Assembly (NCBI GenBank): GCA_022799175.1
Contig: JAAWNY010000002.1
Span: 1 to 64,000 of the forward strand
Origin: Lachnospiraceae bacterium
Lineage (GTDB): Bacteria > Bacillota > Clostridia > Lachnospirales > Lachnospiraceae
Direction of reading: 5' to 3'
Length of the DNA: 64,000 nt
Below are positions 47,975 to 57,688 of the stretch, in pieces (within the stretch, counting starts at the first letter, position 1; every line of letters begins with the position of its first letter). The notes beneath the pieces were generated by a model. That model was not told the DNA's origin, did not search any database, and was given only the letters and a program-made list of their open reading frames with translations. Position numbers and translations under genes: made by a program.

Positions 47975-49267
47975 ATGGGAATTATCAAAGCGACAGCAAC
48001 AGCGGTCAGTGGTGCTCTTGCAGATCAGTGGCTGGAAGTGATGGAACCAGGAAATATGGGGGATCAGACGGTGTTTGCTAGCGGAGTCCGAATACGTAAA
48101 GGTTCGAATACAAAGGGTACGGATAATACGGTATCGGATGGCTCGGTAATTCATGTATATCCCAATCAGTTTATGATGATTGTGGATGGCGGTAAGGTAG
48201 TGGATTATACGGCAGAAGAAGGCTATTATACAGTGAAGAACTCTTCTCTGCCATCGCTTTTTAACGGACAGTTTAAGGATGCATTGAAGGACTCCTTTAA
48301 TAGAATCCGGTATGGAGGCGAGACGCCTACAGTTCAGAAAGTATTTTATGTGAATTTGCAGGAAATTAAAGGAATTAAATTTGGCACTCGCAATCCGGTA
48401 AACTATTTTGACAACTTTTATAATGCAGAGCTGTTCTTAAGAGCCCATGGCACTTATTCTATCAAGATTACGGATCCTCTACGATTCTATGCTCAGGTAA
48501 TTCCCAAAAATGTAAATCGCGTAGAGATCAATTCCATTAATGAACAGTATATGAATGAGTTTTTGGAAGCACTCCAGGCTTCGATCAATCAGATGTCGGC
48601 AGAAGGAGAGAGGATTTCTTTTGTGATATCCAAAGGAACTGTGTTGAGCCGCTATATGTCAGAGGTGTTGGATGAGAATTGGAAGCGGGAGCGCGGATTT
48701 GAAGTAATGAATGTAGGGATTGCCAGTATTTCCTATGATGCGGAGTCTCAGAAGCTTATCAATATGCGTAATCAAGGGGCTATGCTAGGAGATCCCAATG
48801 TGCGGGAGGGGTATGTGCAGGGAGCGATCGCCCGGGGGCTAGAGGCTGCTGGTTCAAATCGTAATGGTGCTATGGCCGGTTTCATGGGAATGGCTGCTGG
48901 GATGAATGGGGGTGGAGGCTTTATGGGGGCAGCCTCAGCCGCAAATATGCAGCAGATGCAAATGAATAAACGTCCAGGCGGAACTGGTGGCAGCGCTGAT
49001 TTTGGCAGAGGCATGGCAGGAACAGCAACTTCCAAAAGCAGTTGGGTATGCCGGTGCGGAGCCAGTAATACGGGGAAGTTTTGCAGTGAATGTGGAAATC
49101 CCCGGCCGGAAACGGAGACTTGGATCTGCAAATGTGGCGCTCAGAATACAGGTAAATTTTGTAGTGAATGTGGTAGTGCCAGACCAGTTGGAAGTAGTTG
49201 GGTATGCCGGTGCGGTGCGGTGAATACAGGAAGATTCTGCAGTGAGTGTGGAAATCCAAAGGAGTAA
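47975..49267 (+). CDS. SPFH-domain protein with three C-terminal zinc ribbons (YdjI-like)
   Basis: 430 residues. The N-terminal SPFH/band-7-like domain (~1-270) matches the 'virion core protein' family of B. subtilis YdjI. A Gly/Met/Ala-rich linker (~285-345) follows, then three near-identical ~27-residue zinc ribbons, each W-x-C-x-CG...N-TG-(K/R)FCSECG. In B. subtilis ydjI sits with pspA and helps in membrane-stress or phage-defence-like functions. Here the partners ydjG- and ydjH-like genes follow directly; pspA is absent from the window. Confidence 0.88.
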   Translation: MGIIKATATAVSGALADQWLEVMEPGNMGDQTVFASGVRIRKGSNTKGTDNTVSDGSVIHVYPNQFMMIVDGGKVVDYTAEEGYYTVKNSSLPSLFNGQFKDALKDSFNRIRYGGETPTVQKVFYVNLQEIKGIKFGTRNPVNYFDNFYNAELFLRAHGTYSIKITDPLRFYAQVIPKNVNRVEINSINEQYMNEFLEALQASINQMSAEGERISFVISKGTVLSRYMSEVLDENWKRERGFEVMNVGIASISYDAESQKLINMRNQGAMLGDPNVREGYVQGAIARGLEAAGSNRNGAMAGFMGMAAGMNGGGGFMGAASAANMQQMQMNKRPGGTGGSADFGRGMAGTATSKSSWVCRCGASNTGKFCSECGNPRPETETWICKCGAQNTGKFCSECGSARPVGSSWVCRCGAVNTGRFCSECGNPKE

Positions 49268-49275
49268 AAAGAAAT

Positions 49276-50370
49276 ATGGCAGCCATGATATTCAAATGTC
49301 CCAATTGCGGTGGGGATCTGCGCTTTGCGCCGGAAAAACAGCGCTTCCAATGTGAATATTGTTTGTCAGAATTTTCTCAGGAGCAGATGGAGCAATCATC
49401 GGTGCAAATAGAGGAGATGGAACAATCCATAAGAGAAGAAGACTTTCTCAGAGAAAAAGCAGAAGAGGAGAATTCAGACATAGTTTCAAAAGAGGAACGG
49501 TCAGTGATGTATTCTTGTCCGAATTGCGGTGCTGAAATAGTGACAGATGAGACAACAGCAGCAACATTCTGTTATTTTTGTCACAATCCGGTGGTGCTGT
49601 CAGGGCGAATGCAGGGAGCATATCATCCAGATGGAGTGATACCTTTTGCTATGGATCGAGAGAAAGCCCGAGAGATTTTTGAACAATGGATTGCCAGAAA
49701 GAAATATTTACCCAAAGCATTTTACGCCCCAGAGCAGCTGGAAAAAATGGCAGGAGTATATTTTCCCTATTGGCTGTATGATTGCGAGGTGGAGGGAGAA
49801 CTAGAAGGAGAGGGAAGAACACAGAAATTGTGGACAGAAGGAAACTTACAATTTACCCGCACTGAGAAATATGATATTAATCGCAAAGGAACCATGGAGA
49901 TTCACAATCTGACTCGCAATGCCCTATCAAAAGGGAACCGAAAACTGGTAGAAGGGGTGATGCCTTTTGATATGACGCAGATGCAGGCGTTTCAGATGGG
50001 GTATCTGTCAGGATTTCTGGCCGAAAACCGGGATATGGAGAAAGAACAGTTTGCCCAGGAAGTAGGGGCAGAGGTCAGTGCATTTGCAGAACAATCTTTA
50101 AAGAGTAGTGTCAGCGGATATGATTCGGTACAATATCGCAAAAAAGAAACCAGAGTTTGTGAATCGCATTGGCGATATGTGTTGATGCCAGTCTGGACGA
50201 TGACCTATAAAGATCCAAAGACGGATAAGGTTTATTACTTTGCCTGTAATGGGCAGACAGGGAAAGTTTGTGGTGAGTTGCCGGTGGATCCCGGGCGGTT
50301 GATGGGGTTATTTTTGTCATGTTTTATTCCTGTGTTGATAGTACTACTGGTAATTGGGTATTGGATATGA
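49276..50370 (+). CDS. Zinc-ribbon membrane protein (YdjG/TFIIB zinc-ribbon-like)
   Basis: 364 residues from the ATG at 49276. Two zinc ribbons: FKCPNCGGDLRF...CEYCLSEF (residues ~6-30) and YSCPNCGAEI...CYFCHNPV (~78-105). A middle domain has ...YWLYDCEVEGELEGEG and VMPVWTMTYKDPKTDKVYYF, ending in one C-terminal membrane helix (LMGLFLSCFIPVLIVLLVIG). The first ribbon followed by a charged helix fits YdjG. It lies 8 bases after the SPFH gene, so co-expression is likely. Molecular role unknown. Confidence 0.82.
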   Translation: MAAMIFKCPNCGGDLRFAPEKQRFQCEYCLSEFSQEQMEQSSVQIEEMEQSIREEDFLREKAEEENSDIVSKEERSVMYSCPNCGAEIVTDETTAATFCYFCHNPVVLSGRMQGAYHPDGVIPFAMDREKAREIFEQWIARKKYLPKAFYAPEQLEKMAGVYFPYWLYDCEVEGELEGEGRTQKLWTEGNLQFTRTEKYDINRKGTMEIHNLTRNALSKGNRKLVEGVMPFDMTQMQAFQMGYLSGFLAENRDMEKEQFAQEVGAEVSAFAEQSLKSSVSGYDSVQYRKKETRVCESHWRYVLMPVWTMTYKDPKTDKVYYFACNGQTGKVCGELPVDPGRLMGLFLSCFIPVLIVLLVIGYWI

Positions 50371-50419
50371 GATACCTATCGTCTACTGAGAGTATCTATG
50401 GGAGGACAAAGGAGCAGAG

Positions 50420-51364
50420 GTGAAGAATGTAGAAAAGGTCATAGTGAAAGTAAGAATAACGGTTTTGACAGTTTTAATTTTATTAGCGTTTGGATTACCA
50501 GTGACAGGACTTTTTCGTTCAGGGGAGAGGTATTTCCCGTGGATAGGGATCTCACAGACTTGGGCGGCAGAGACAGCAGGAGGACAGTGGGTGTATGATC
50601 AGGCGGGGCTATTTTCGGAGGAAGAAGTAGCGGCTTTGGAAAAAGAGCTGTCAGCAATGCAGCGTGATACCGGAATGGATGTGGTGATGGTAACTACCAG
50701 AGATGCAGACGGAAAAACAGCAGAGATATATGCAGATGATTTTTTTGATGAGCTGGGGCTGGGAGATTTAAGGGATGCCGGCGGGATTCTTTATTTGATC
50801 GATATGGATAATCGAGAGTTGTATATTTCTACTTATAAAGAGGCGATCCGGCTTTTGACAGATGAGCGAATCGAGGCTATGTTGGAAAAAGGGATATCCC
50901 ACATGGCAGAAGGGGATTATGTCGGTTGTGCAGATCGTCTGATTCGAGATACCTGGCAATATTATGAGGCGGGAATTGTAGATCGCCAATATAACCAGGA
51001 CAGAGATACTGGTGAGATTGACTATTATAAAAGAAAGCCTCAAAAAAAGATTCACTGGTATGAGGCGGTTTTGGCCGTATCGGTATCGGCTTTTTGCGCA
51101 GGAAGTATCTGCTGGAAGGTGAAAAAGGATTATCAGATGGAGAAAGAGTGGAAGATGGCTGCCGGCTACCATCTGGCATATCGAGCAGATGCCGGCTTTC
51201 GATTCCAGAATCAGCGGGATGAGTTAAAGGATTCCCATATCACTCGTCAACGGATTCCACGGGTTTCGTCGTCTGGAGGTCGTAGCGGAGGACATTTCGG
51301 ACGCAGTACCACTCATGTGTCGGGGAGTGGACGGGTACATGGGGGTGGGGGGAGGAAGTTTTAG
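50420..51364 (+). CDS. TPM-domain membrane protein (YdjH/YgcG-like)
   Basis: 314 residues from a GTG start (GGAGCAGAG upstream). Signal peptide or anchor at ~15-35, then a TPM domain (VYDQAGLFSEEEVAALEKEL; VVMVTTRDADGKTAEIYADDFFDELGLG; ILYLIDMDNRELYIST) seen in proteins linked to photosystem repair and to Psp-type stress. A second membrane helix (~210-230) is followed by a basic, Ser/Gly/His-rich tail ending GRVHGGGGRKF. It is the third gene of the YdjI-YdjG-YdjH-like set. Confidence 0.88.
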   Translation: MKNVEKVIVKVRITVLTVLILLAFGLPVTGLFRSGERYFPWIGISQTWAAETAGGQWVYDQAGLFSEEEVAALEKELSAMQRDTGMDVVMVTTRDADGKTAEIYADDFFDELGLGDLRDAGGILYLIDMDNRELYISTYKEAIRLLTDERIEAMLEKGISHMAEGDYVGCADRLIRDTWQYYEAGIVDRQYNQDRDTGEIDYYKRKPQKKIHWYEAVLAVSVSAFCAGSICWKVKKDYQMEKEWKMAAGYHLAYRADAGFRFQNQRDELKDSHITRQRIPRVSSSGGRSGGHFGRSTTHVSGSGRVHGGGGRKF

Positions 51365-51399
51365 AGTAAATAAAAACAAAATGATAAAATCTATACCAA

Positions 51400-51445
51400 A
51401 ATGGGGTCAGACTGTTATCGGAAGGTCTGACCCCATTATTTTTTT
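51400..51445 (+). terminator. Strong terminator closing the YdjI-G-H-like module
   Basis: AATGGGGTCAGAC pairs perfectly with GTCTGACCCCATT, followed by ATTTTTTT. Confidence 0.92.
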
Positions 51446-51535
51446 CAGTGAAGATGTATAATAACGATAATACCCTCAGCGAACAAGGGATCGGGTATCC
51501 TCTTGGACACGGAGGGTATATGTTTATGAGACATC

Positions 51536-51686
51536 CTTCCTATAATAAGGATTATACCAAGTTATTTTTCCTAATATTTACCATCTGACTTGAGTATACA
51601 CCAGTTGGTTTCAAAGATCAAGGTACTTTCAATAAATATTTAAAATAAATATCCTTTTTTACTTGATGTAATCCTTATTATTAGAA
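51536..51686. repeat. Inverted repeats flanking a ~150-bp AT-rich segment upstream of the fibre operon
   Basis: CTTCCTATAATAAGGATTAT starting at 51536 and the reverse complement of the right end, CTTCTAATAATAAGGATTAC, share 17 of 20 positions; similarity continues with CAAGT. The arms enclose ~90 bases. This could be a short MITE or a pair of divergent binding sites for a regulator of the operon beginning at 51752. No other feature is seen between 51446 and 51751. Confidence 0.5.
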
Positions 51687-51751
51687 GATCCTATTATCAT
51701 TGGCAATATAGGATGAGCTTACAGGCCGGGTGGCAGGAAAGGGGCTGTCAG

Positions 51752-52267
51752 ATGCTTAGGGAAGAGAAAAGACGAAAGCCGGGACGATTCGGCGTACAGC
51801 TTCTGATTTGTATCGAGGGAACAAGACGAGGCGAACCCTATGGTTGTATCCATCATTCTGATTTGAAAAGGTTGGTGCCATTTAGTGGATTATGGGAGTT
51901 GATATTACGAATAATGGATATTGACCAGCTGGTGAGAGAAGAGGATTCAGGAATTGGTGCCTGCTGTTGGGAGAAAGAAGTCTGTTCTCTACCTATGGAG
52001 TATCGGGAGAAAGAAAGAACAGAGAAAAAGATAAGAGAAGATTTTCAAGTAAAATTTCAGGGAACCCAGATAAAAGAGATCCTGAACTTGCAGATTTTGG
52101 GAAGACAAGGGGCAAGTCTTCAAGGATGGATTCGCGGCGGACAGACAAACAGCAAACAGGTATTTTTCCGCAGTGCGCTGGAGTTGATGTGCTGGTTGTC
52201 AGATGTTCCCATAAAGAAAAAAATCATTAATGGTGAAGATGTAAGGCAACTGCAAATGCAAGAATAG
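51752..52267 (+). CDS. Small protein with repeat domain related to the genes at 30396 and 63855 (171 aa)
   Basis: ATG at 51752 (AAAGGGG upstream) is preferred to an ATG at 51713 without a binding site. Two units are seen: FGVQLLICIEGTRRGEPYG followed by SGLWELILRIMDI, and LNLQILGRQGASLQGWI followed by FFRSALELMCWLSD. This is the same strand, Q-G or E-P-G turn, strand, (R/S)xLEL helix pattern as in the gene after prfA. No signal peptide, so it is probably cytoplasmic. It ends 20 bases before the giant secreted protein, suggesting a role in control of that operon, but this is inference. Confidence 0.7.
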   Translation: MLREEKRRKPGRFGVQLLICIEGTRRGEPYGCIHHSDLKRLVPFSGLWELILRIMDIDQLVREEDSGIGACCWEKEVCSLPMEYREKERTEKKIREDFQVKFQGTQIKEILNLQILGRQGASLQGWIRGGQTNSKQVFFRSALELMCWLSDVPIKKKIINGEDVRQLQMQE

Positions 52268-52287
52268 AAAGATTGGGGAGAAAAGGG

Positions 52288-55200
52288 ATGAAACAGGGTT
52301 TGAGGGAAAAATGTCGGCGATTGACGGCAGGCGTTTTGGCATTCGTAATGGTATCTATGCTGGCTCTCGGAGATGCCGGGGTGGTGTTTGCTTCCGAATA
52401 TGGGGAACGGTTTTACCAGGATGAATCAGGAATGGTAGATGAGGACGCCTATTCGGATATGGTTTCTACGAAGGCTAAATTAAAAAATCATCGGGAAGAT
52501 GGCGTAACTATCAGTGTTTCGGCCACGGATGATAGTGATTTCCGTGCCGGAGGTGAAGTGTATCTGGATGTTCATGTAAAAAATGAGGGAAACCATACTA
52601 TTACAGAGGGAATTTTGAACTTTCAGGGTAAAAAGCTGATGGATTCCGGAGCACATTTTGAAGAGATTTCGGAGGATGCCATTACCGAGGGAATTATGAG
52701 GAATGAGAAAGAGGAGGAAGGTTTTGGGAGCAATGGACATGAATTGATCAATGATCTGGAGGAGACCGACGATTCTTCGATACATACAGAAACAATGGAA
52801 AATGATGTGCAGAAGGACGAAACCAAAAGGGGGACCGAAACTGCAGAGATCGAGTCAGAGATTGTAGAAGTGAAGACAGAATTGCTAGCAGAGGAAAGTT
52901 TGGGGAACGGAGAACAGGACAATGAAATAAAAGCAGAGAGTGCAGAAGCTATCGAGACAGAAGAATTAGAAAGTGAAGAAGAAAATCAGATAGAAGAAAC
53001 AACAAATAAAACAGAAGAAACTTCTGAAGTAGAGACAGTTTCGCAGGAAACCGAGGCAGTGGAAGAAACCTTCGAGGATACCTGGAAGGAAGAATATCTG
53101 GAATGGTCTGAGGATGAGGATGGAGAGCGTAAAAGTGAGATTGTCGCCGGCGATTCTCATAAGAGAAAAAAGAATAAAGAGGATGAAGAAAACGAAGAAG
53201 AGGATGGTCTGCTGCAGGAAATTACGGATATCCAGCTTGCACCTGGGCAGATTTATTCCGTTCGATTTGTCTATACCGTTGACGAAACTCTGGAAAGAGC
53301 AAAAAATCAGAAAGTAGTATTTCGTTTTGCCGGTAAGGATGAAAAGAATAAGAATATCAGTCAACATGAGATGTTTTATTATACTGCCAACTATTTGAAT
53401 GCGGGGAAAGTGCGATTCAAAGACGGAAACCGAGTATTGACCGGTGAAGAAGTAGTAATGGGGATCCATACGGAGGTCTATGACTTTGACATCTTGTTGG
53501 GAGATGAAGAAGTGGAGGCAGAGATTGCCTCTCGATCTAATGCAGAAGAAGCGAGTTCTTCCAATGCTCAAAAGGCAACGTCATCGGATTGGGAGGAGGA
53601 AGAAGAGCTGGAGGAAGAGGAAGAGGACGAAGAGGAAAAGGATGACTTCACGGTAGATCTGGGAGATACCAGCTATAAGATTGAAATGACAAATGCTAGA
53701 CTGAATGGTTTTAAGGCCAGGAAGGCATTGGTGGAAGATGCCAATGATAATATGCTGATTTGTACTTACCGGGTATCAAAAAATACAAAGCCAGGGATTT
53801 ACTTTGGAAAGATTATTCAGGAAAGTAAAGTAAAAGGAAAGACATATAAATCTAGCCAGGGATTCACCTTGATTGTGACTGGAAACGGTGAAGTAGAACT
53901 GAAAGGCGGGATTAATGGGGCAGAGATTCAGGTAAAAGGTCCTGCTCAGTCCTTCCCGGACGGGGATGTGCTGAGTTTGAAAGTCAGCGAGGTTCCAGAG
54001 GAGAAGAAGGAGCTGGTGGAGGCAGCCTTAGAACAGAAGGCGCAGGAAACGGGGATCTCTGTAAATAAGCTGCGGGCATTGGATATTAAAGTGATCTCTG
54101 ACGGGGAAGAGATGGAACTGCAAGGAGATGTGTCAGTGACTTTCTCGAATATAAAGCTGCAACCGATGGAGGAATTTGTAGAGACGGCGGAGATGGCAGA
54201 TGAAGTAGCGAAGGAAGAAGGATTTTCATTCTTTGGCTTGCGCCGGATGAGTAGGGCGAAAGCAGTAGGGATGGAGGAAGAAGCGGGCGATATTGCTTTG
54301 ACGAGTGAGCCAGCCGAGGAAGAAAAGCTGACAGAAAATGCAGAAGTTGCAGATATAGAAAAAAATGACAATGAAGAAGAGTCAACAATAGCCGTATGGC
54401 ATCTGGATGAAGAAGCTGGCGTCATGAATGAAATGAGCAGTGAAGTGAATGATGACGGCGATGTGGTGATGACTACGGATCATTTCTCCATCTATATTGT
54501 TGTGGATATGGGGCAACTTGGCGGAAATGTTACCCTAACAGTAGAACATTGGGGGAAAGATATCGAGACAATTAATGCCAACGGAACTACCGATCCTTAT
54601 TTCATTAAAGTGGATAATGGAACGGATAAAAGGGGAAAAAGATACGGTTATCATACGGTAGATAATGTTTATAACCGAGAAAAAGAAGAAATTGTGACAA
54701 CAAAGTATAACGGGCAGTTATATACTCCAGATACTATAATGATTCCAAATAAAACAAAGTATGACAGTATTGAGGAATTGAGTAAAGTATGTTTGGTTAC
54801 GGCAAAAAAGGAATATGCTGATAAGAATTATCAACTGAGCGAGGTATGGATTTCTACTAATTTAAATAACGGTAATAAACCCACCGATCAATGGGCAAAT
54901 CCGAAAACAAAATATACAGTACAAAGAGATGCTAACGGCACAATAACGAATAAGGAGACAGTAACTTTAGCCAAAAATTCTATTATTCGATTTGTTTATA
55001 CAGAGAAAGGAGTAACCAGCCAATATTATCAGCCAGTGACATTTTATGATTATAATGTAACAAATGGCGGCTTAGGTGTAGAAACAAAATCAGTGCCAAC
55101 AGGGAAGAATCAAGGAACCAATACGGCCAGTAATTTTACTGGCGGCAGTAAGAAAATGGGGGTGGGCCAGCAAAATTCCGGAAATACAAGTGACCCTTGG

Positions 55201-57675
55201 AATAATGCGCATACGAATGTCTCGGGGTTGAAAGGATATTTGAATAGAGGAAATAATGCAAAAGGCAATTCCGCAGGTATCACATATGACAAAAATGTGC
55301 CGGATAAGACGAATGGAAAAGATGAGAGTTTAATATCAGCAGTTGTAAGAAATGAAGTAGAAGAAACTTTAACTTCTGATTATAAATTACAATTTCATCC
55401 TAGCATCAAACAACCAGGGTTTTTTGAGGAAAAGAAGGGGACCAAAAAATTCACGAATTATAAGTTGGGCTTTCAACAAAAGGGTGATACGTATATTTTA
55501 TCTACGGTACAAAGAGGAAAAACAACCGTACTTAAAAATTTACAAAAGATTACGTATTCTGACCACAATGGCAAAAATGATAGTAATATTTATTCTAATG
55601 ATTTTTGGCCGTTAGATAAAGAAAAATATCATGCAACCAACTATCCGAACGCAGATCCGCAAGTAACTGGAACGAGTGACGGGGGAGGAACCCATAACTG
55701 GCATTTTGGTATGCATTATGCATTTACTTTCAGAGTCGGAGATTACACAGGCCCGATGAATTTCTATTTTCGAGGTGATGATGATTTCTGGTTGTTTGTG
55801 GATGGAGAACGAGTAATCGATCTGGGAGGTATCCATTTTGCAGTTGGTCAGGCAATAGATATGAGAAAATGGCTTGAGCAGAATGGAGGAGTAAATGGAG
55901 AGCACAGGATAGATATTTACTTTATGGAGAGAGGTGGTTTTGGCTCCTGTTGTTATATGCAGTTTACTTTACCAAATTGTATTCCGATAGACAGTCCGAA
56001 AGAGCCTCAGACGCAAGTGACTGTTAAGAAAGAATGGTCAGACTATAATAATCCAAACAGGCCAGACGATATCGATATCACATTATGGCAAATGCATAAT
56101 GGAATGAAGGTTGATAAAGGAACCGTAACTTTAAGCAAAGATAATAATTGGCAATATACCTGGACAGAACTTCCGGTTTCGGATCCAAATGATAATACGC
56201 TGAAATATACGTATGAGGTGATCGAAAAGAATGTTCCACCGGGATATGACAGTCAGACAATTCAAACGACGGGAAGTGACAAGAATGGCTGGGTAATAAC
56301 ACTACAGAACAAATTGGATCCGGAAGTAAAGGTAAAAGTTACGAAAGAATGGGCAGATGACAACAATAATTGCGATAACAGACCCGATCAATTGCAGTTC
56401 CAGTTATATGCAGATGGCAAGGCGCTAGTGGGAAAGATCCTGACATTAAGCAAGGAAAATCAGGTTGGCAATAACAACAATATGTGGTCTGGTGAATTTA
56501 ACCACCTTCCCAAATATCGCTACGAAAAGGATAAAGACGGTAACTATGTGAAAAATCCAGACGGTACATATCAAGCAGTTGAGATTGTATATACCGTCAA
56601 GGAATTGAAAGGAAATACAGCTATTCAGGAAGGGGGAACTTTTGCCGGAAAGCATGGAGAATATACCGTATCCTATACGAATGCTTTATCAGAGAGTGAG
56701 AAGCAGAATGATTATGTGGCACACGTAAAGGTGAAAAATACACATACTTGTGAGACAGTAACCAGAAAGGCGGTAAAAGAATGGCAAGGGATTCCGACTG
56801 ACACCGATATTACGGCTACAGCAAAGATTGGCCTTTACTGCAAATACGGATCGGATTGGGAAAAAGTCGTGAAAGATGCCAACAATCAGCCTTTGGAGAA
56901 TCCCGTAGAAATATCCTGGCCGACAGGGACAGAAAATCAGGAAATTATTTGGAAAAATTTACCCCAATATGCCGGGAACAATGAACTGCAATACGGAATA
57001 TTTGAAGTAGGCGCCGATAATAAACCAGTGATTCATTCTGGAACAGAAATAATCCTGGGCACTTATAAGTATAAAGTAACATTTATAGATCCGGAGGCAC
57101 CACAGGTAACGATAACCAATGAACTTATGAAAGCAAAGTTAAGAGTGGGCAAATGGATTGATAATGATGACGTGCCAGATGATGTCATGAAAGATGAATT
57201 CATTATTACTGTGATTGGCAATGATTCAAAATTTGAAACAGGTGTTGTTTTAAACCCTGCAGGTCATGGTGCTGTAGTAAATAGCGGTACTCTTACAGAG
57301 AGTAAGCTGAGTGGATATATCGAAGTTCCGGCAAAGGCAAATGGCAGTGAATATACGATTGGCGAAAAGACAGATTTAAAAGAGTATACGCCATCAACCC
57401 CGTTTGTTACCCAATATAGTGGTACTGGTATTCTTAATGGAACCGTTATCACAGTAAAGCCAGGAGGCGATGATGTAGTTCTGGTACACAATAGATTTGA
57501 CCATAAGGATTATTTCCACAACGATCACAGTGTGACAAATAAGTTTGATGGGGAAGGAAAGAAACCTCAAAATCGGATGCCATCATCTCAGAGAGCCAGT
57601 CTGGATGCTGTAGTTCCGCAACAGATGGTAGATGGAAAAGTGGAGCCGTTAGATGACGATGTGAGATTAGCATAA
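52288..57675 (+). CDS. Giant secreted surface protein: acidic region, fibro-slime/PA14-like domain, Cna_B repeats
   Basis: 1795 residues from the ATG at 52288 (GGGGAG upstream). Signal peptide ends at VVFA (~residue 37). A beta-sandwich module (~55-110) is split by a ~200-residue Glu-rich region; then a second part with SRSNAEE/SSSNAQ repeats and a run of acidic residues (~430-455), a ZU5-like region (~540-760), the fibro-slime/PA14-like domain (~1130-1230; YFRGDDDFWLFVDGERVIDL), and four Cna_B-like domains (~1241-1342, 1345-1488, 1489-1612, 1613-1737), each with VxKxW and ending in TYxV or xNxL motifs. The C terminus has no LPxTG and no membrane helix. It may be held by the TasA-like fibres encoded downstream. 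Confidence 0.85.
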   Translation: MKQGLREKCRRLTAGVLAFVMVSMLALGDAGVVFASEYGERFYQDESGMVDEDAYSDMVSTKAKLKNHREDGVTISVSATDDSDFRAGGEVYLDVHVKNEGNHTITEGILNFQGKKLMDSGAHFEEISEDAITEGIMRNEKEEEGFGSNGHELINDLEETDDSSIHTETMENDVQKDETKRGTETAEIESEIVEVKTELLAEESLGNGEQDNEIKAESAEAIETEELESEEENQIEETTNKTEETSEVETVSQETEAVEETFEDTWKEEYLEWSEDEDGERKSEIVAGDSHKRKKNKEDEENEEEDGLLQEITDIQLAPGQIYSVRFVYTVDETLERAKNQKVVFRFAGKDEKNKNISQHEMFYYTANYLNAGKVRFKDGNRVLTGEEVVMGIHTEVYDFDILLGDEEVEAEIASRSNAEEASSSNAQKATSSDWEEEEELEEEEEDEEEKDDFTVDLGDTSYKIEMTNARLNGFKARKALVEDANDNMLICTYRVSKNTKPGIYFGKIIQESKVKGKTYKSSQGFTLIVTGNGEVELKGGINGAEIQVKGPAQSFPDGDVLSLKVSEVPEEKKELVEAALEQKAQETGISVNKLRALDIKVISDGEEMELQGDVSVTFSNIKLQPMEEFVETAEMADEVAKEEGFSFFGLRRMSRAKAVGMEEEAGDIALTSEPAEEEKLTENAEVADIEKNDNEEESTIAVWHLDEEAGVMNEMSSEVNDDGDVVMTTDHFSIYIVVDMGQLGGNVTLTVEHWGKDIETINANGTTDPYFIKVDNGTDKRGKRYGYHTVDNVYNREKEEIVTTKYNGQLYTPDTIMIPNKTKYDSIEELSKVCLVTAKKEYADKNYQLSEVWISTNLNNGNKPTDQWANPKTKYTVQRDANGTITNKETVTLAKNSIIRFVYTEKGVTSQYYQPVTFYDYNVTNGGLGVETKSVPTGKNQGTNTASNFTGGSKKMGVGQQNSGNTSDPWNNAHTNVSGLKGYLNRGNNAKGNSAGITYDKNVPDKTNGKDESLISAVVRNEVEETLTSDYKLQFHPSIKQPGFFEEKKGTKKFTNYKLGFQQKGDTYILSTVQRGKTTVLKNLQKITYSDHNGKNDSNIYSNDFWPLDKEKYHATNYPNADPQVTGTSDGGGTHNWHFGMHYAFTFRVGDYTGPMNFYFRGDDDFWLFVDGERVIDLGGIHFAVGQAIDMRKWLEQNGGVNGEHRIDIYFMERGGFGSCCYMQFTLPNCIPIDSPKEPQTQVTVKKEWSDYNNPNRPDDIDITLWQMHNGMKVDKGTVTLSKDNNWQYTWTELPVSDPNDNTLKYTYEVIEKNVPPGYDSQTIQTTGSDKNGWVITLQNKLDPEVKVKVTKEWADDNNNCDNRPDQLQFQLYADGKALVGKILTLSKENQVGNNNNMWSGEFNHLPKYRYEKDKDGNYVKNPDGTYQAVEIVYTVKELKGNTAIQEGGTFAGKHGEYTVSYTNALSESEKQNDYVAHVKVKNTHTCETVTRKAVKEWQGIPTDTDITATAKIGLYCKYGSDWEKVVKDANNQPLENPVEISWPTGTENQEIIWKNLPQYAGNNELQYGIFEVGADNKPVIHSGTEIILGTYKYKVTFIDPEAPQVTITNELMKAKLRVGKWIDNDDVPDDVMKDEFIITVIGNDSKFETGVVLNPAGHGAVVNSGTLTESKLSGYIEVPAKANGSEYTIGEKTDLKEYTPSTPFVTQYSGTGILNGTVITVKPGGDDVVLVHNRFDHKDYFHNDHSVTNKFDGEGKKPQNRMPSSQRASLDAVVPQQMVDGKVEPLDDDVRLA

Positions 57676-57688
57676 AGGGGGAATTGCA

